In this document: positions 23,689 to 36,486 of the stretch, piece after piece
Layout: every line of letters begins with the position of its first letter
How positions within the stretch are numbered: the stretch's first letter is position 1
Origin: Aquatica leii
Lineage: Eukaryota; Arthropoda; Insecta; Coleoptera; Lampyridae
Reading direction: 5' to 3'
Assembly (NCBI GenBank): GCA_035610365.1
Contig: CM069432.1
Coordinates: 176,003,027 to 176,067,026 of the forward strand
Length of the DNA stretch: 64,000 nt
Position numbers and translations under genes: made by a program
Notes under the pieces: generated by a model
Seen by the model: the letters and a program-made list of their open reading frames with translations, nothing else
Databases searched by the model: none
What the model was told of the DNA's origin: nothing

Positions 23689-24207
23689 CTACAAACCACG
23701 TCTCCTTCGAGGATTATACAAACAGACTATATCGCCAGGTTGAAACCCACCATTTTGCGCCTTGACGTCATATCTTGTTTTCATCCTGTCGCTGGCAATT
23801 TGTGTGTTTTTATGGACCTCTTCATGTACTTCGTCTAGCCTCTTGGCCAGCTTGCTGACGTAATCTTTTCCAGCAACTTCTTCTTCCGGTCTTCGTCCAA
23901 ATTGAAGATCGCATGGTAATCGTATTTCACGACCGAGCATGACACAGGATGGTGTTTGGCCTGTGCTTTCGTGAACGGATGATCGGTATGCCATTAGGAA
24001 AAGGTGCAAGTACTGATCCCAGTCTCTTTGGTGTTTGGACACTACATTGGTTAAGTAGTTGCCCATTGTTCGATTCATCCGTTCAACCATGCCATCAGAT
24101 TGAGGGTGGAGAGGCGTTGTCCTAGTTTTCCTAATTCCCAACAGTCGGCAAACTTCTTGAAACAGCTCAGACGCAAAATTGCGGCCTTGATCGGAGTGTA
24201 ATTCCAA
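23689..24207 (-). pseudogene. gypsy integrase core, second half
   Basis: The frame has LHSDQGRNF (second catalytic Asp), RTTPLHPQSDGMVERMNRT (catalytic Glu) and YRSSVHESTGQTP, then GDIVCLYNPRRRRGL. This is the DD35E retroviral-type integrase fold, and it inserts element DNA into chromosomes. It ends at a TAG that replaces a sense codon just before QRQWEGPYEIV, so a nonsense mutation rather than a natural end is likely. Confidence 0.85.
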
Positions 24208-24560
24208 CGGAACTCCAAACCGACAGAAAAACTTTTTTTACTAATACGTCTGCGACTGTAGCTGCTTTCTGATTGGGTATGGCGTAAGCCTCCGTCCATT
24301 TCGTGAAATAATCCATCGTCACCAGGATGTATTTATTTCCCGAATCGGATTCTGGGAACGGCCCTGCGATGTCAATCGCTACTCTTTCCAAAGGGCTTCC
24401 TACGTTGTATTGCTTAATGGGTGCTTTGCGCTTTCTCGCTGGACCATTTCCTGATGCGAAGACCGTGCAATTACGGTACCTCTTTGCAGTTCATCCAGTA
24501 GAATCGTTCTCGTACTTTACCCAATGTCTTCTTAATGCCAAAGTGTCCTCCTGATGTCCC
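24167..24560 (-). pseudogene. gypsy integrase zinc-binding region and first catalytic Asp
   Basis: HLHDGTSGGHFGIKKTL and RERFYWMNC (zinc-binding H-H part) are readable in pieces near 24480-24560. Then VAIDIAGPFPESDSGNKY and TMDYFTKWTEAYAIPN carry the first catalytic Asp. Part of the C-C half of the zinc motif is lost. A frameshift at the A/T run near 24230-24240 separates this from the rest of the core. Confidence 0.75.
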
Positions 24561-24574
24561 ATCGTGGAGATGCT

Positions 24575-25543
24575 TCACACTTCTGCAACCCGGCTTTTTG
24601 GCACTATCAACTGTAGTCTGTTTCCCGTGCCCTCAACACTTTCTAGGGATCGCTTAAGAAGACCGTCTTCTACTATCAAGGAGTCCCACTGCGCCCAGTA
24701 CGCTTTGATGTTTCTGCCCAAAGCACTCACTTCTTCCCAGGTTGGTCGTCGGCCGCTTTCTTTCCAGTCTAGGAGTAGTCTTATTTCAGGATCGTTTTCT
24801 TGTTCGCGACGTAGCTGCTCAGGTTCCCACTCATCATCAACCACAGCAGTTCTCCGGAGCCATTCAACTTTTTCTTCCAGTCGCGAACAATGGCTGCAGT
24901 CCGACGGACATGGTCTTCTTGACAAGGCATCAGCGTTCCGATTACTGCTTCCGGCACGCTGTTCTGTGTCATAGTCTTGCAGTCTCTCGATCCATCTTGC
25001 CACTTGTCCTTCCGGGTTACGGAACTGCAGTAGCCATTTTAAAGCGGCGTGGTCTGTTCTCAGTAAAAATTTTCGTCCATACAAATACTTGTAAAAATGT
25101 TCGATGGACTTAACGACTGCTAACAGCTCCCTCCTAGTCACGCAATAATTCCTTTCTGGCCTGGACAAAACCTTGCTAAAATAAGCGATAACTTTTTCTT
25201 GTCCATCTTGAACCTGCGAAGGGACCGCGCCTATGGTCAGATTGCTTGCGTCGATATCCAGAACAAATTTTCCATCTTCTCTTGGATAACTCAAAATCGG
25301 CGAAGTGACTAGGGCTTGTTTTAGTTGATGGAAAGAATTTTCGCAGTCTTTATTCCATCTAAATTCTGCTCTTTCTTCCGTCAATTTTGTCAATGGTATG
25401 GCAATAGTAGCAAATCCGGGTACAAATCGTCTATAACAGGTGCACAACCCAAGGAAACTTCGGACCTGATGTTTGTCGTTTGGTCTTGGCCATGCTTGCA
25501 CTGCTCGGATTTTGTCTGGGTCAGCCTTTATTCCATCTCCATC
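24575..25543 (-). pseudogene. gypsy RT C-terminus and RNase H
   Basis: Starting at DGDGIKADPDKIRAVQAWP, the RT thumb/connection follows (RSFLGLCTCYRRFVPGFA). RNase H is next, with FVLDIDASN, RRELLAVVKSIEHF and LRTDHAALKWLLQF, then RNADALSRRP: the D-E-D-D set is present. It would remove the RNA strand during reverse transcription. The fingers and palm, including the YxDD box, are missing because the frame starts at the deletion junction with the LTR stub. Codons upstream of about 25543 come from LTR and flank and are not pol. Confidence 0.88.
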
Positions 25544-25586
25544 AACAAATTCGAGAAGGCTCTTGAATTTGCAAATAACTACTCGA
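25544..25586 (-). repeat. 5' LTR stub at a deletion junction
   Basis: AAATTCGAGAAGGCTCTTGA and TTTGCAAATAACT on the plus strand match the outer end of the LTRs at 22.8 and 17.85 kb. The match stops where pol begins. ATAT follows, as at the other end of the element. Confidence 0.7.
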
Positions 25587-25590
25587 ATAT

Positions 25591-28500
25591 GAAAATTAAA
25601 TAGTTTTAAGAAATCTACTTCGACAAAATGCAAACTACAAATTTTCATGTGAGGGCCTTTTAGTGTTTCCGATTTTTAATATTACAGTCCATTTCAATTT
25701 TAAATGTTTATTTTTAGGAATTTTATGAAATGACGCTCCAAGGGTGTTGTATGTTTAATATCAATGTGGAAAATAATTATTTTTACTTGTAGGCTATGTT
25801 TGACACACAATTAAAATGTACTACGCTCTTTTACTACTATTTTCAATAGATTTTTAAGCTTTAAATGATAGTCGCCAAAAGTTACCCCGACGATAGTAAC
25901 TTACATTTTTAACTCGCATATTAAAATTATTAATTGTACGAGTCTAGGCTGGAAACGGAGAAAAACCGGTTAGAGTCCTGGGACTTGGTTCTAGAGCTGT
26001 AGTAACCGCACATTTTGAATTTTTAACACCACTACTTTTAGTGTGCGATATAAAAATGTTTTTCTCTAGGATCTTTTAAATTAAGACATATTATACATTG
26101 TACATAATTTTATTCGAGGTCATTTGTTAAAACCTGATTCAACAAGATTGATTTGATTCGTGACTCACTTTTGTAGCTCAATAGTGTTTATTTAAAGTAT
26201 TAAATAAGCTAGAATTTATAAAACTATTATACTGGACATCCAAACAAAATCTTGTTTAACATATAATTAGTAATTGTATCGGCAACTCTGGAGGTCTGAC
26301 GACAATTACAACAACCTAGTAATTAAATCAATCCATACATACGTACAGATTTAACAAATGAAAGCGAAAGAGAATCACTGAAACATGGAGATATGTTAAA
26401 ATACGAAAAGCGGAATATCGCCTAAGATGAATTACATAATCGTTTGATCGTTCGTTTTCTGAAAATAGAGAAACATAACAATTCGTTTGTTACTAAATGG
26501 CATTTTTATCTATAATAACATATAAAACGATTTCCAAATTTAAAGACCTTTACAACCCAGAAATTCGAACTAACCTCTGACACCACTTATTCGATTGATA
26601 TTTGATATTGTCACATTTTGCTATGACGTAACGTGTATGATAAAGACCGATAGTGTGACAAAAAGCTTTATTGTAATAGTTTAACGTTTGAAATCTAAGC
26701 ATTGTTTTACATTAGAATATTTACATTTTAAAAAGGAAATGTTCTGAATAAGAATGATATATGAACTTAAGAATTTCTGAGATTGAAAACGATATCTCAC
26801 CCCAACGAGGATTCCTTATTGTAATCTATCTGATCCATGTCTTAAAAGAGCGTGACAGATACTTTTTGACTTTTAACTTACTCGCTTCTTTTCTGTGATG
26901 AAAAAAAATTATGCATTTTGATGTTAAAAAGTTGGGTGAATGGTTTTTAAATATGTTTTACGATTTATTCTACATGCGATGTTCAATTTAGAGTGAAGGA
27001 ATGTTGTTATTAAAACTTCGTAAAGAGTTTAAAGCAACGAAATTTTCATTGTTTGCATAATCGAATAATTTTAAAATGATGCAACCATGCGTAAAATTCC
27101 CCAGATCGACAAACTTTAATAATACTTAACATTAAAAATAGTATCATAGTAAATGACGCTATGAAGCTAGCAGGAATTTGATAAAATTTGTCTTTTAGTA
27201 AACAAAATTATAAATTAACATTTTCAGATACTTCTCAGCAATAAAATAAATTGAGATGTCATTTATACATTGACTCTGTATTTAACCGAGATAATGTAAT
27301 TTAAAAATTCACTTACATATATGTGCTTTTCCGAATCCGAATCTCTTTCAACGATAATTGGGTTATTTTATGATAGAAATACTGCTTAAGTTTAACAGTT
27401 CTCTAAAGAGCGATGTTGCTATAAAAATAATTACTGTGTTATTTTTCATGCTCCGATAGAGAGTTTCGTTGCGTAGAGGCGTTTCATTATGTCGTGAACT
27501 ATGACTTGGAGTCGAAATTGGAAATTAATAAAATAAAAATTAAAAGTTTGACAAGTCTATGTGAATCTCAAAAACGTTAGTCCATTTAAAAAACACTTGC
27601 GTCAATAAAAATTAAAAATAGTCAAATGGTAGGACTTGTTTAAAAATTTAAAAAAAAATTAAACATATGTAGCTGCGGAATAAACCAGTATCCTGCGTTG
27701 AATTTTCAATTTTAAAGGTACTTCATGACTACAAAAGGTTGAGAACCTCTGCCTTAGTGTATAGTAAAAGTTTAGTGGTCAATACTTTTTGTATTATATG
27801 CCGTTTGCGGACCGTACCGGAATAGTTTTATGAGTTTATGTGCGGTTTATGGCGTTTTATTTTGGGCCTATTGCTACATCTTGAAGTTATTGTAAGGCAT
27901 ATTCCCAGCCAACTTCACTGGGTTCAGAATCTTAACTTCAAAAAAAGGTATTTACTAGTAAATCCGTTTTTCTTCCCGTTAGGTTCCTACCAGTGTCAAA
28001 AAACTCTCTTTCTCTATTTATATAATTGTTTTAGTTTCAATTTCGTTGACATCTACACCAAAATTTTCTCATATACTTTACAAAGTTCACCAAAACGGTA
28101 ATCTATGGCAGATTTTCCATCTAAATTTACCACACTTTTACCTAAGCTCTAAGCTCGGTTATTATTTTAGCAGATCTAACTGAAAGGCTGTTATTGTGCA
28201 GTAAAGTTATTCGTTAAAATTTTTCAATTTAATGTTTTTTACACATATCTAATAGGTTTTCTATCAATCACAATAATTTACTTAACAAAATTCATCATTA
28301 GTTCGTTCTTAAAACTGAAGGAAGATCAAGATTGTCGTGTTGAAAAAAAGTTAACTTAACTGACATGACGGTTTTTCCTAAAGAAATAATTATAACTGCA
28401 AACAACTTATAATAGCCCCTTCTACGATCTAAACGCGTACCTGATTTAATTCAATAAGTATTTAATCTTAATTCCACTGTTAGTTCTTTAGCTTTACTTT

Positions 28501-29990
28501 CCACTATATACATTTCATCTAATTAAGCACCATATCCCGTTTATCCATTGGCACAAGTTCTATGTGGCGTAGTTATCGGTTAATACTATGTATACCACAT
28601 TGATAACAGTAATTTGACCGAATTTTTTATTCTTGCGAATTCTAATTAAATTTTGCAATTATATTTGTTGTTGTTATTGAGAAGTTTGAAGTAAACACTG
28701 ATTATTTTAATTTTACGTTTTCATTTATATTATAACTCGTACGTAGAACCAAGATTATACGCAAAGTGCAGATTTTAAAATGCAGATATTTTGGAAAAAT
28801 ACTTTGATATCTTTTAAAAACTTTTTTGAGAAACTTTATCAATTTACATAAAATTCTATTATTTTTTACACTACGTAAATAGGTACTATGTGCTAATAAA
28901 AAAACAGAACGAATGTTTCAAAAGCCTTGATGGAGTTATTAAGTATATGTGTTTGCGGATGTCTCTATTAAAGACCTGATAAATCGAATGTATTATAAAT
29001 AAGATATTACTTTAGCTGCAGGTTTACCTTGTGTTTAGTATGGCTTAGTTATATAGCATATCTTTAAATTTCAAGTTGTCCTAACCTTAAAAAGTGGTAG
29101 GTATAGCAAATCAGTTCTAAATTACTATTTACACAGTATCATAATTATATCATTTGCAAACTCTTTAGAATCGAATATTTAAAAGAAATGAACATTATTT
29201 ACAAAAAAAATGCAATATACATACAATTAACAGTTGACGTCAAAGTTCGCTTGAAACAGTAAAATGTTTTCTTTCAAACTTTAAGTTGGGTAGAAATACG
29301 AGAATATTTATACAAAAAATTTAGACGTTAAAATTAGTTTCAAAATAAATCTAATGCTACGACATAAACACTTTGTAAGTCTACTAATTATAACAGTTAT
29401 ATAAAAAAGAAAGAAACAAAAACATCTACGAAATTAACGAAAAAAGCATATTAGTGTGGGTATTAATTTCCCTCAGTTATATTCCTCGTTAGTCGTTACG
29501 TTTAGTTCGTGTTCAACGCAAATCGTGGTAAAGGAACTTTTAACACATTACCTGTCATTCAGATGCACGTAGAACCACTGACAACACATTCTTTTGTTTG
29601 ACAAAGCAGATAAATTAAACAATCATTTTAAACATATCGCGTTATTTTGTGCACAATTCGTTAAAATTCTTTCTAGACGCTGATGTGATTAATTAAAAAG
29701 TTTATTTATTTGCTTCATTTCTCTGGTTTTAATTTCCACTGAGCTTATTTTCAAAGAAAAAAAACTGTTCTTGTTTTATTTTTTATTGTATATTATTGCA
29801 TATATTTACTTTTTAGGAAAAATTAACCGCATTGTGAAATTACGGATTTGTTTTATTTAAATAAAATTAAAAGTGAAATATTTATTAATTTTAGCATTGT
29901 TACTACACAATTTTATTTGGTTAATAATTTTACGGCATATTGTTTCTTCTGTATAGCAAATGCTAATAGTGATTCATATATGATTACGTC
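25591..29990. other. no recognisable gene
   Basis: AT-rich sequence of 4.4 kb. Only a hAT-like terminus at 27717-27751 is visible. Frames at 27838-28101 and 29848-30096 (+) show no domain. Confidence 0.35.
27717..27751 (-). mobile_element. hAT-type terminus remnant
   Basis: On the minus strand it reads CAGAGGTTCTCAACCTTTTG, a terminus of the CAGNGGTTCTCAACC type common to hAT elements. No opposite end or duplication is found, so it is a truncated or decayed insertion. Confidence 0.4.
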
Positions 29991-30038
29991 GCAAAAAACG
30001 TATGTATGTAATTATATATTGTATATTAGTCAGGATCT

Positions 30039-31312
30039 GTGGGGCAACAATATATTATTAAAACCGTTTCAAAAAAGAACAAGATCGACTTTTTAAACGT
30101 TAATGACAAGGCAACTGAAGCAATTGCTGATAAAAATTTTGACAATAAACAATTAAATTTAGACAATAGTGTTATCAATAATTTTACACTTCTTTCTCTA
30201 AATATACAATGTTTACGTAACAAAATTAATGAATTAGAGTTATTTATACAACAACATTTACCTGACTTAAATGTGTTGTGCATTACTGAACATTGGATGA
30301 CTGATACTGAACTAAAAAGTGGCCTAAGAATTGGACATTTAAATTTAGTAAATTATTATGCCAGAATATCTAGACGTAATGGGGGTGTGTTAATGTTAGT
30401 GCATCAAAGTGGTTCAACAAAACAAATACAAACCATTGATGAATTGTCGTTAGAATATCATTGTGAAATGACTACAGTGTTATATACAGAGCTTAGTTTG
30501 TTGATAATTACAATATACAGGTCACGGAATGGAGATTTTAATTTGTTCATTAGCAACATAAAAGAACTTTTAGAAAAACAAAAATGTTTAAAAAAGTGAT
30601 AATATGTGGTGATTTTAACGTTCACTTTAATACAGAAGACTCCAAATCAATATTATTATGTAACTTGTGCGCTACGTATGGTTTTAAACAGACGATATTT
30701 ACACCATCTAGAAAAGAAAATTGCTTGGACAATATTTTTGTTAATTTTAACATCATAAATTACGAAACAACGTCTTTGGAAACCCACATAACAGATCATT
30801 TAAGTCAAAAAATAGTTGTGCAATTAAGAGCAAGCGAAACCAAAAGCAAAAATGAAAAAAAGCAAATACGAATTTTCTCTCAAGAAGGACACTGTAAATT
30901 CTATAATCTTGTAAGTGCTTATAACTTAGATTATTTATATAATAAACATTTAGATGTAAATTATAAGTTTGATACTTTTTTAAATAACATTAACGATACT
31001 TATAACAAGTGTTTTCCAAAAAAAGTTGTGAATACCAACTTGAACTTTAAAAAATCAATATTACGATTGGATAGCACATTATTACAGTTAAAGGATAAGT
31101 TCATTCTTTTTAGTGATTTATATAAAAAGTATAAACATCAAAATCTTTATGACATAAGAAATCATTATCGTTCAATGTACAGAAAAACTATCAAACAAAC
31201 TAAAATTAAGATTAATAATGATTGTATTCGTAATGCTTTAAATCCCAACAAAACAATGTGGAATATAATAAACAAACATAGAGCTAAACTAAAACATAAA
31301 AAATGGATGTAG
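30039..31312 (+). pseudogene. LINE AP-like endonuclease and linker
   Basis: LLSLNIQCLRNKINELE (Asn motif), LNVLCITEHWM (catalytic Glu), RNGGVLMLV, then after a frameshift near 30590 IICGDFNVHF (GDFN) and FTPSRKENCLDNIF, ending with ITDHL (Asp-His). These are the motifs of the exonuclease-endonuclease-phosphatase fold that nicks target DNA for target-primed reverse transcription. The rest to 31312 is a lysine-rich linker typical of the region before RT. The second frame begins at 30584. Confidence 0.82.
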
Positions 31313-32313
31313 TTATAGATGCCAATGAATTCAATAATTATTTTTCAAAATTGCCTACTAAAATTATAAATGATCTACCAAATGCAATATTTAATCCTTT
31401 TTAGATTTATGTAGAATTAAGAAATGTAAGAGTTTTTCTTTTCAAAAAAGTGTCGCAAGTACAGGTTAGAGATACCATAAAATCGATGAAACATAGTAAA
31501 TCGAGTGATTATTATGAAATGTCGTCATACTTTATTAAAAAACATAAAAATTTAATTGTAACGCCACTTACAACACTAATAAATTTAAGCTTAGAATCGG
31601 GAATTTTTCCAAATGCTTTAAAGATTGCTAAAGTTATACCTATAAAGAAAAAAAAAGATAACGATGATGATATTTGTAATTATCGGCCGATATCACTGCT
31701 GCCAATCTTATCCAAAGTGTACGAAAAATTATTTATAACCAGATTAGTGAATATTTTGAAACTAATCTCTTATTCTGTACAGATCAATTTGGTTACAGAA
31801 AACCAAGAGCACTGTTGAGCAGTATCTAAACTTGTAGAGCAGATAATACAAAATTTTGAAAAGTTTGATTTACAATGGGTCTCTTTTTGATATGTCTAGT
31901 GCTTTTGATTGTGTATCGCACTCAATACTTACTAATAAGTTAAGAATGTACAACTTTGATGAAATTAGTCTAAATCTTATAAGTTCTTATTTAAACAACA
32001 GATTACAAGTGGTTTCTATAAACGGAATTATTTCAAATACTTGCAAAATTAAATGTGGAGTACCGCAAGGATCAATACTTGGTCCTATACTCTTTTAATA
32101 TATATTAATGACTCATCAAACTTTGTAAAAACTAATGTACCAAATTCTCAATGTGTTATTTATGCGGACGATACAACAGTATACATAAACAGTCATAGCT
32201 TGAATGATATTTTCAGATTAACGACTCAAACTAAAGTAGCAGTAAATAATTGGTGTGTAGCTAATGACTTAAAGATAAATACGGAAAAAACTCAAAAATG
32301 TTATTTACTTTAA
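31313..32313 (+). pseudogene. LINE reverse transcriptase
   Basis: After FNNYFSKL come SMKHSKSSDYYEMS, AKVIPIKKKK and NYRPISLLPILSKVYEKL (31450-31818). Then SLFDMSSAFDCVSHSIL (first catalytic Asp) and CGVPQGSILGPILF (31856-32098), and CVIYADDTTVYINS with the YADD box (32053-32313). All RT blocks are present but split over three frames, so the copy is dead. Confidence 0.85.
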
Positions 32314-32963
32314 AGCGTTATACAAACTTTGAAAATCCGAAATCTATAAAATTTTTAGGAATTGAGTTGGATAGTAAACTAAAATTTGAAAACCATATTA
32401 ATAGTCTTGCTAAAAATTAAGTTCATATATTTATTTATTAAGAAGACTTTCGGAAATGTATCAAGTGATATCTTGAAAATGTATATTACTCTCTCATTCA
32501 CAGCCATATTTCATATGGTATCATTGTATGGGGCAATTGTACAGCAATGCAAAAAATTTTTTCATTGCAACGTAGAGCTGTTCGCATTCTAGGTGGATTG
32601 CAATATAGAGACGATTGTAAAAATGTTTACATTAAAAAACACATACTAACTGTTCCTGCTCTTTATGTGTATGAATGTTTGCTCTATATTAAAAACCACA
32701 GTATAGATACCGAACGAGATTCTAACTTGACTGTTCATTCGTATAACACAAGAAAAAAACATGTACCAAAAAAAGAAAGATGCAGATTGATACAAACAGA
32801 GAATCAGTTCACGTATCAAGCTAAGATGTTTTTTAATGCACTACCACTTGCAGTTAAACAACTCACTACTGCAAAGTTTCAAAAACGTATAAAAATTTTT
32901 TTAATTACAAACTGTTTTTACAGTGTTAAAGATATTAGTGAAAGTATAAATTTCTGTACTTAA
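32314..32963 (+). pseudogene. LINE C-terminal region
   Basis: IKFLGIELDSKLKFENHI is the block that follows the RT thumb in jockey-like elements. After stops it continues MQKIFSLQRRAVRIL, VPALYVYECLLY and VHSYNTRKKH (32547-32963), and the stop at 32963 looks like the true ORF end. Its function in the family is poorly defined, possibly nucleic-acid binding. Confidence 0.75.
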
Positions 32964-33017
32964 CTATACCTTTTTTCCTTGACGATTGTAAGATTTGTAA
33001 AATTATTTAACATGAAA

Positions 33018-33019
33018 TA

Positions 33020-33052
<33 letters not shown>
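33018..33052 (+). repeat. (ATT)n microsatellite, LINE tail
   Basis: About eleven ATT units end the LINE. Simple-repeat tails of this kind replace poly(A) in several LINE clades. CAATTACTGTAAC follows as flank. Confidence 0.85.
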
Positions 33053-33059
33053 CAATTAC

Positions 33060-33490
33060 TGTAACATTAAGGAGGAAATAACATTCTTGAAGAAACATTC
33101 CATTCTATCTATATTTTTAGACTGCATGTCAAACCAAATCTTGATCTAAAAAAAAATACGAATATGGTGATGGTATTCTGTGTATCGGAGAAAAATATTC
33201 TCTTGTTTGTTTGCATACCTTTTCACACTTATTAACTCATATAAATATTGGAAGTTATATTGGTTATCGGCCAAACCAGGCATCGCATTAGAAGAAATCG
33301 GGAAAGCAGTGCTTCCCATTGGCGAGTTATCTCTCAAGACTTTTTAGGGATACATTTTTTGCTTTATAAGTATGATCACATTTTCCAAAGTTCAAATTAT
33401 AAACGATTATTATCTAAAAAGAAACAAGAAAATTATTGGAATCGGTTGCATGGTGCATTTATAACTTATGTTTAGTAAAACTATCAAAAA
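33060..33490. other. no recognisable gene
   Basis: The 75-codon frame at 33248-33475 (+) has no domain I recognise. Nothing else is seen. Confidence 0.35.
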
Positions 33491-33493
33491 CAA

Positions 33494-33634
33494 AATAGTA
33501 TATTAAAAAACAAGTTTCATAAGGCATGATTTTTTGCATAAGCTCAAGCTTAGAAAACGAACTGCAAAGCGGCGTGTTTTCTAAAGGACGACGAATGCAA
33601 AATTAGCCTTATGAAACGAATTTTTTATACTATT
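33494..33634. repeat. 141-bp hairpin MITE-like element
   Basis: AATAGTATA...AAAAAA, then GTTTCATAAGGC (33514-33525), faces GCCTTATGAAAC (33606-33617) and TATACTATT (33626-33634). Next inside, TTTTTGCAT faces ATGCAAAAT. TAGAAAAC faces GTTTTCTA around a GC-richer loop (GCAAAGCGGCG). Almost the whole sequence can fold on itself. It may be a foldback MITE or a small-RNA precursor. Confidence 0.65.
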
Positions 33635-33639
33635 TAAAT

Positions 33640-34735
33640 GAGAAATTGTAGTTTTAAAACTTGAGTGAATATTGTGATCGTTGGTAACATTAATGTGACA
33701 ATTGAAAATTATATTTAAAATTGTTAACTTTTGTTTTCATATTTTATTAAAGTTAAATAAAAATAAGTGATTTTCATGTTGTCACCGTCCCGGTGGCTTT
33801 CGGGGCTGAGAGTTTTTATCCATATATTTTTTTTTATTATTATGTTGTAATTACGGGTGTGTTTAGCATTTCCATCGTTCATTGAACTTCTTTGTATTTT
33901 CGAATTGCGTATTTCTTGCTAACATTTTAAAAGTTTCCATTGTGTTTACTTACATTCATTTAAAATTATTTATTATCTGGTAATTGAATATCTTTTGGCG
34001 ACGGATGCCTGTGTACGTGCCTTAAACCCATTAAATTTTTGAAACTTGAGATTTGGTTCATGTTAAAAATTATTTTACTTAGAATTATTCTTTGTTCAGA
34101 TGTCTCTTTGTATACTTTAAGTTTAGATTAGAGTAAGATTTATGTTTCTGAACGCGTTTATTACTCTGTTCGCATGGACTTGCTGAGCTATCATTCTTGT
34201 TATATTTCATGATCAGAAGTAAGTGTTGATTTAGCTGTTGCGTAGAAAGATTCGGATAAGAATTGTCACGTACCTAAATTATGTTAAGTTCTTTGTCTTA
34301 AAGTAAGATGTAATTAATGTAAGGTTTTTGATTGGAGATTTTGTTTTTGAGAAGGGGCTCTTCAAACTTCATTCTTTCCAGAGGAGAGTTAAGGCTTTTC
34401 TACCACTTGAGAAAAGTTCAGTCTTTAAGTGGGCGGACCACACTTTTAGCAGTATGCATTGCTGCACAACATACGTATTCAGTGCACCTTAACGAATAAC
34501 CCTTGTATTAGAAAAGAATGGAAAACAAATCAGAAGCCTGATGTTATATGCAGCTAATTTACGACAAGTTCACCGCTGTGATTGGTTCAATTTGTTCCGA
34601 CATAAGTTGACAGTCCACGTGGACTAAATCTCGACCACATTTGGTTGTGATAATTCTTGAAATTACTGAGTATGCAAAAAAATAATCATGACATGAAATG
34701 TTACCAGAATTATTCAAAACAATATTAATTATATA
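33640..34735. other. no recognisable gene
   Basis: Mixed AT-rich DNA with a small GC hairpin (CCGTCCCGGTGG) near 33786. A moderately GC-richer block at 34360-34650 has no open frame of note. Confidence 0.35.
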
Positions 34736-35180
34736 TACAGTAAAACCTGTGTAAATTGACCACCTTTGGGACCATCACACAATGGTCACTTTGAGCAGGT
34801 GGTCATTTTAGAAAAAATAATGTTTTAGACACTAAAATTTACAAATACACACTTTCCTATTTTATATTATTATCTTTAATCTAAAAAAATGTATAGAATA
34901 AACCAAATAATTATGTACATACGTATGTATCTAACAAAAACACATCAATACTCAAGAATAATTATGTACATACAAACAATTAGTCTTAAGATGATTTTGT
35001 TTAGCACAAATTAGTTTGTTACCTTTATTTTTAACACTATATAAGTACGTTAAACTTTCTGCAAAGTTCTGAACAGCGAAGTTGATTAACTGATTTAACA
35101 TACTGGAAGCAACTTGAAAAGTGATTTTATTTTCAGTTGCACCTACGGCTGTTGGATTGTTACCAGTATCGCCATCACTA

Positions 35181-35590
35181 TTACCAAGCCTTGCAAGTTA
35201 TTCTCTGATTGGTTTTCCAATACAATTTTAAAAACTTCATTGAACTCTTAAAAAACAGAGGAATTATCCATATCGAAGTTGCTAAATTGTGATAGTGACA
35301 GTTCTTCATAATTTCAGAAGATTTGTTTTCTAATTCTCTAAACGCAAAATCTGTCTTTTTGAAACATTTCATAATTGTTTCTTCTTTTACTTGTCGCCAC
35401 GTTTCTGCCATCCACATATCCGAATCCAGAACATTAACCATAACTGCAATTTCAGTAACAGATTTTAAATCTTCTGATTCACATTTAGCAAACACTTCAG
35501 AAAAGAATAATCAATAATAGTTAGCATTGAAAATGTCTTCTGGTTTAAATTTAGCAAGGCTCCAATCCATACATCAACAATTGTTTTTAT
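35181..35590 (-). pseudogene. pogo/Tigger transposase fragment
   Basis: KFKPEDIFNAN (around the first catalytic Asp, here altered) lies at about 35520-35555. After a deletion it is followed by EDLKSVTEIAVMVNVLDSD and TWRQVKEETIMKCFKKTDF, the C-terminal W-x-x-V-x-x-x-T-I-x-x-C-F-x-K-x-x-F motif of the family. The CENP-B-like DNA-binding region and most of the DDE core are missing. Confidence 0.65.
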
Positions 35591-36486
35591 CTAAGATGGT
35601 ATAATAACACGAACCTAACAAAGTCTATACTTTGAACACATGAATGCTATTTCGAATTCTCGATCTAGTAAATACGTAAATCAAGGTCAAACATCATCTC
35701 TAAGAAGAAATAACAACTTGAGTTGCTTGCTAATTTTTTTTAAAATTATCAATCTTAGCTAGATCTACTAGAAAAAACTGTAGTCTTAAAATTAAGCGCC
35801 TAATTATCCTATGCGACCGGTTATCTATAAACTTATATAATCAACAATACAATCCGGTTTAATCTCTCATTTTAACAAATGCAGCTAACTAAATTGAAAT
35901 AAAAATCGATATGTTCACAATACGTTTTCTGTCCTGAAACCTTGGTCAGATTATACAAGCATTTTTACTTAAAGTGTTTGCAGTAAAAGTGGTCAATAGT
36001 CACAAAAGGCAGGTGGTCATTTTATGCAATGGTAATTACATTAAATTTGTTACAAGTTTTTCGGTATTACGAACCTTGCACGGCCAAACTCTCAATAGTC
36101 GGAGAGGGGGTAGGTTCAAAAAATATATATATATATGTATAAAAGATGTTTCAGGGCGCCAGAGCCTATCCCAAAGTCATACTCCTGTCTGCTCACAACA
36201 GAATGGGGTAGAACTTGTAACAATTCGAAGATTCGTAATCCTTCTACTCAGCTGTTCGAGTAGCCCTAACTGGTTCGTAGGAAAAAAAAATAAGCACACA
36301 AAAAAAAAAGAATTAACAACTTTAATCGCCCTCAGTCTATCAATAACAGTTATCACAGTTGGAATAGTATTAAGTAATAGTCATTACACCCCACAGCTGG
36401 AGTTATTAACGACTAGAAAAATTTACATTAAATAATTATAACGATATTAACGTTTGAGTTCGGAGTAGTCAATTTAGAGAATTATA

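Larger units (their letters stand above)
22378..25590 (-). mobile_element. deleted Ty3/gypsy retrotransposon with ATAT duplication
   Basis: Reading on the minus strand: a 43-bp stub of the 5' LTR (25586-25544), then directly RT C-terminus, RNase H, integrase, macrodomain and CCCH finger, then the 3' LTR (22849-22382). ATAT flanks both ends (25587-25590 and 22378-22381). Gag, protease and the RT palm are absent. The LTR stub joins pol within the shared word TTTGTTGATGG/TTTGTTATCC, so one large internal deletion removed them. Several frameshifts and stops show that it is inactive. Confidence 0.85.
30039..33053 (+). mobile_element. LINE (non-LTR retrotransposon), 5' incomplete
   Basis: In order: AP endonuclease, reverse transcriptase, a C-terminal region, a short 3' UTR and an (ATT)n tail. 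The arrangement fits the Jockey/CR1 superfamily; the clade is not resolved. No ORF1 (gag-like) is recognisable upstream, so the copy is probably 5' truncated. The 5' boundary is not visible and could lie upstream of 30039. Many frameshifts make it inactive. Confidence 0.85.

Noticed and set aside
23158-25113. Plus-strand frames across 23.2-25.1 kb (99, 80, 75, 136 and 123 codons)
   Set aside because: They are antisense shadows of the gypsy pol gene, which has clear motifs on the minus strand.
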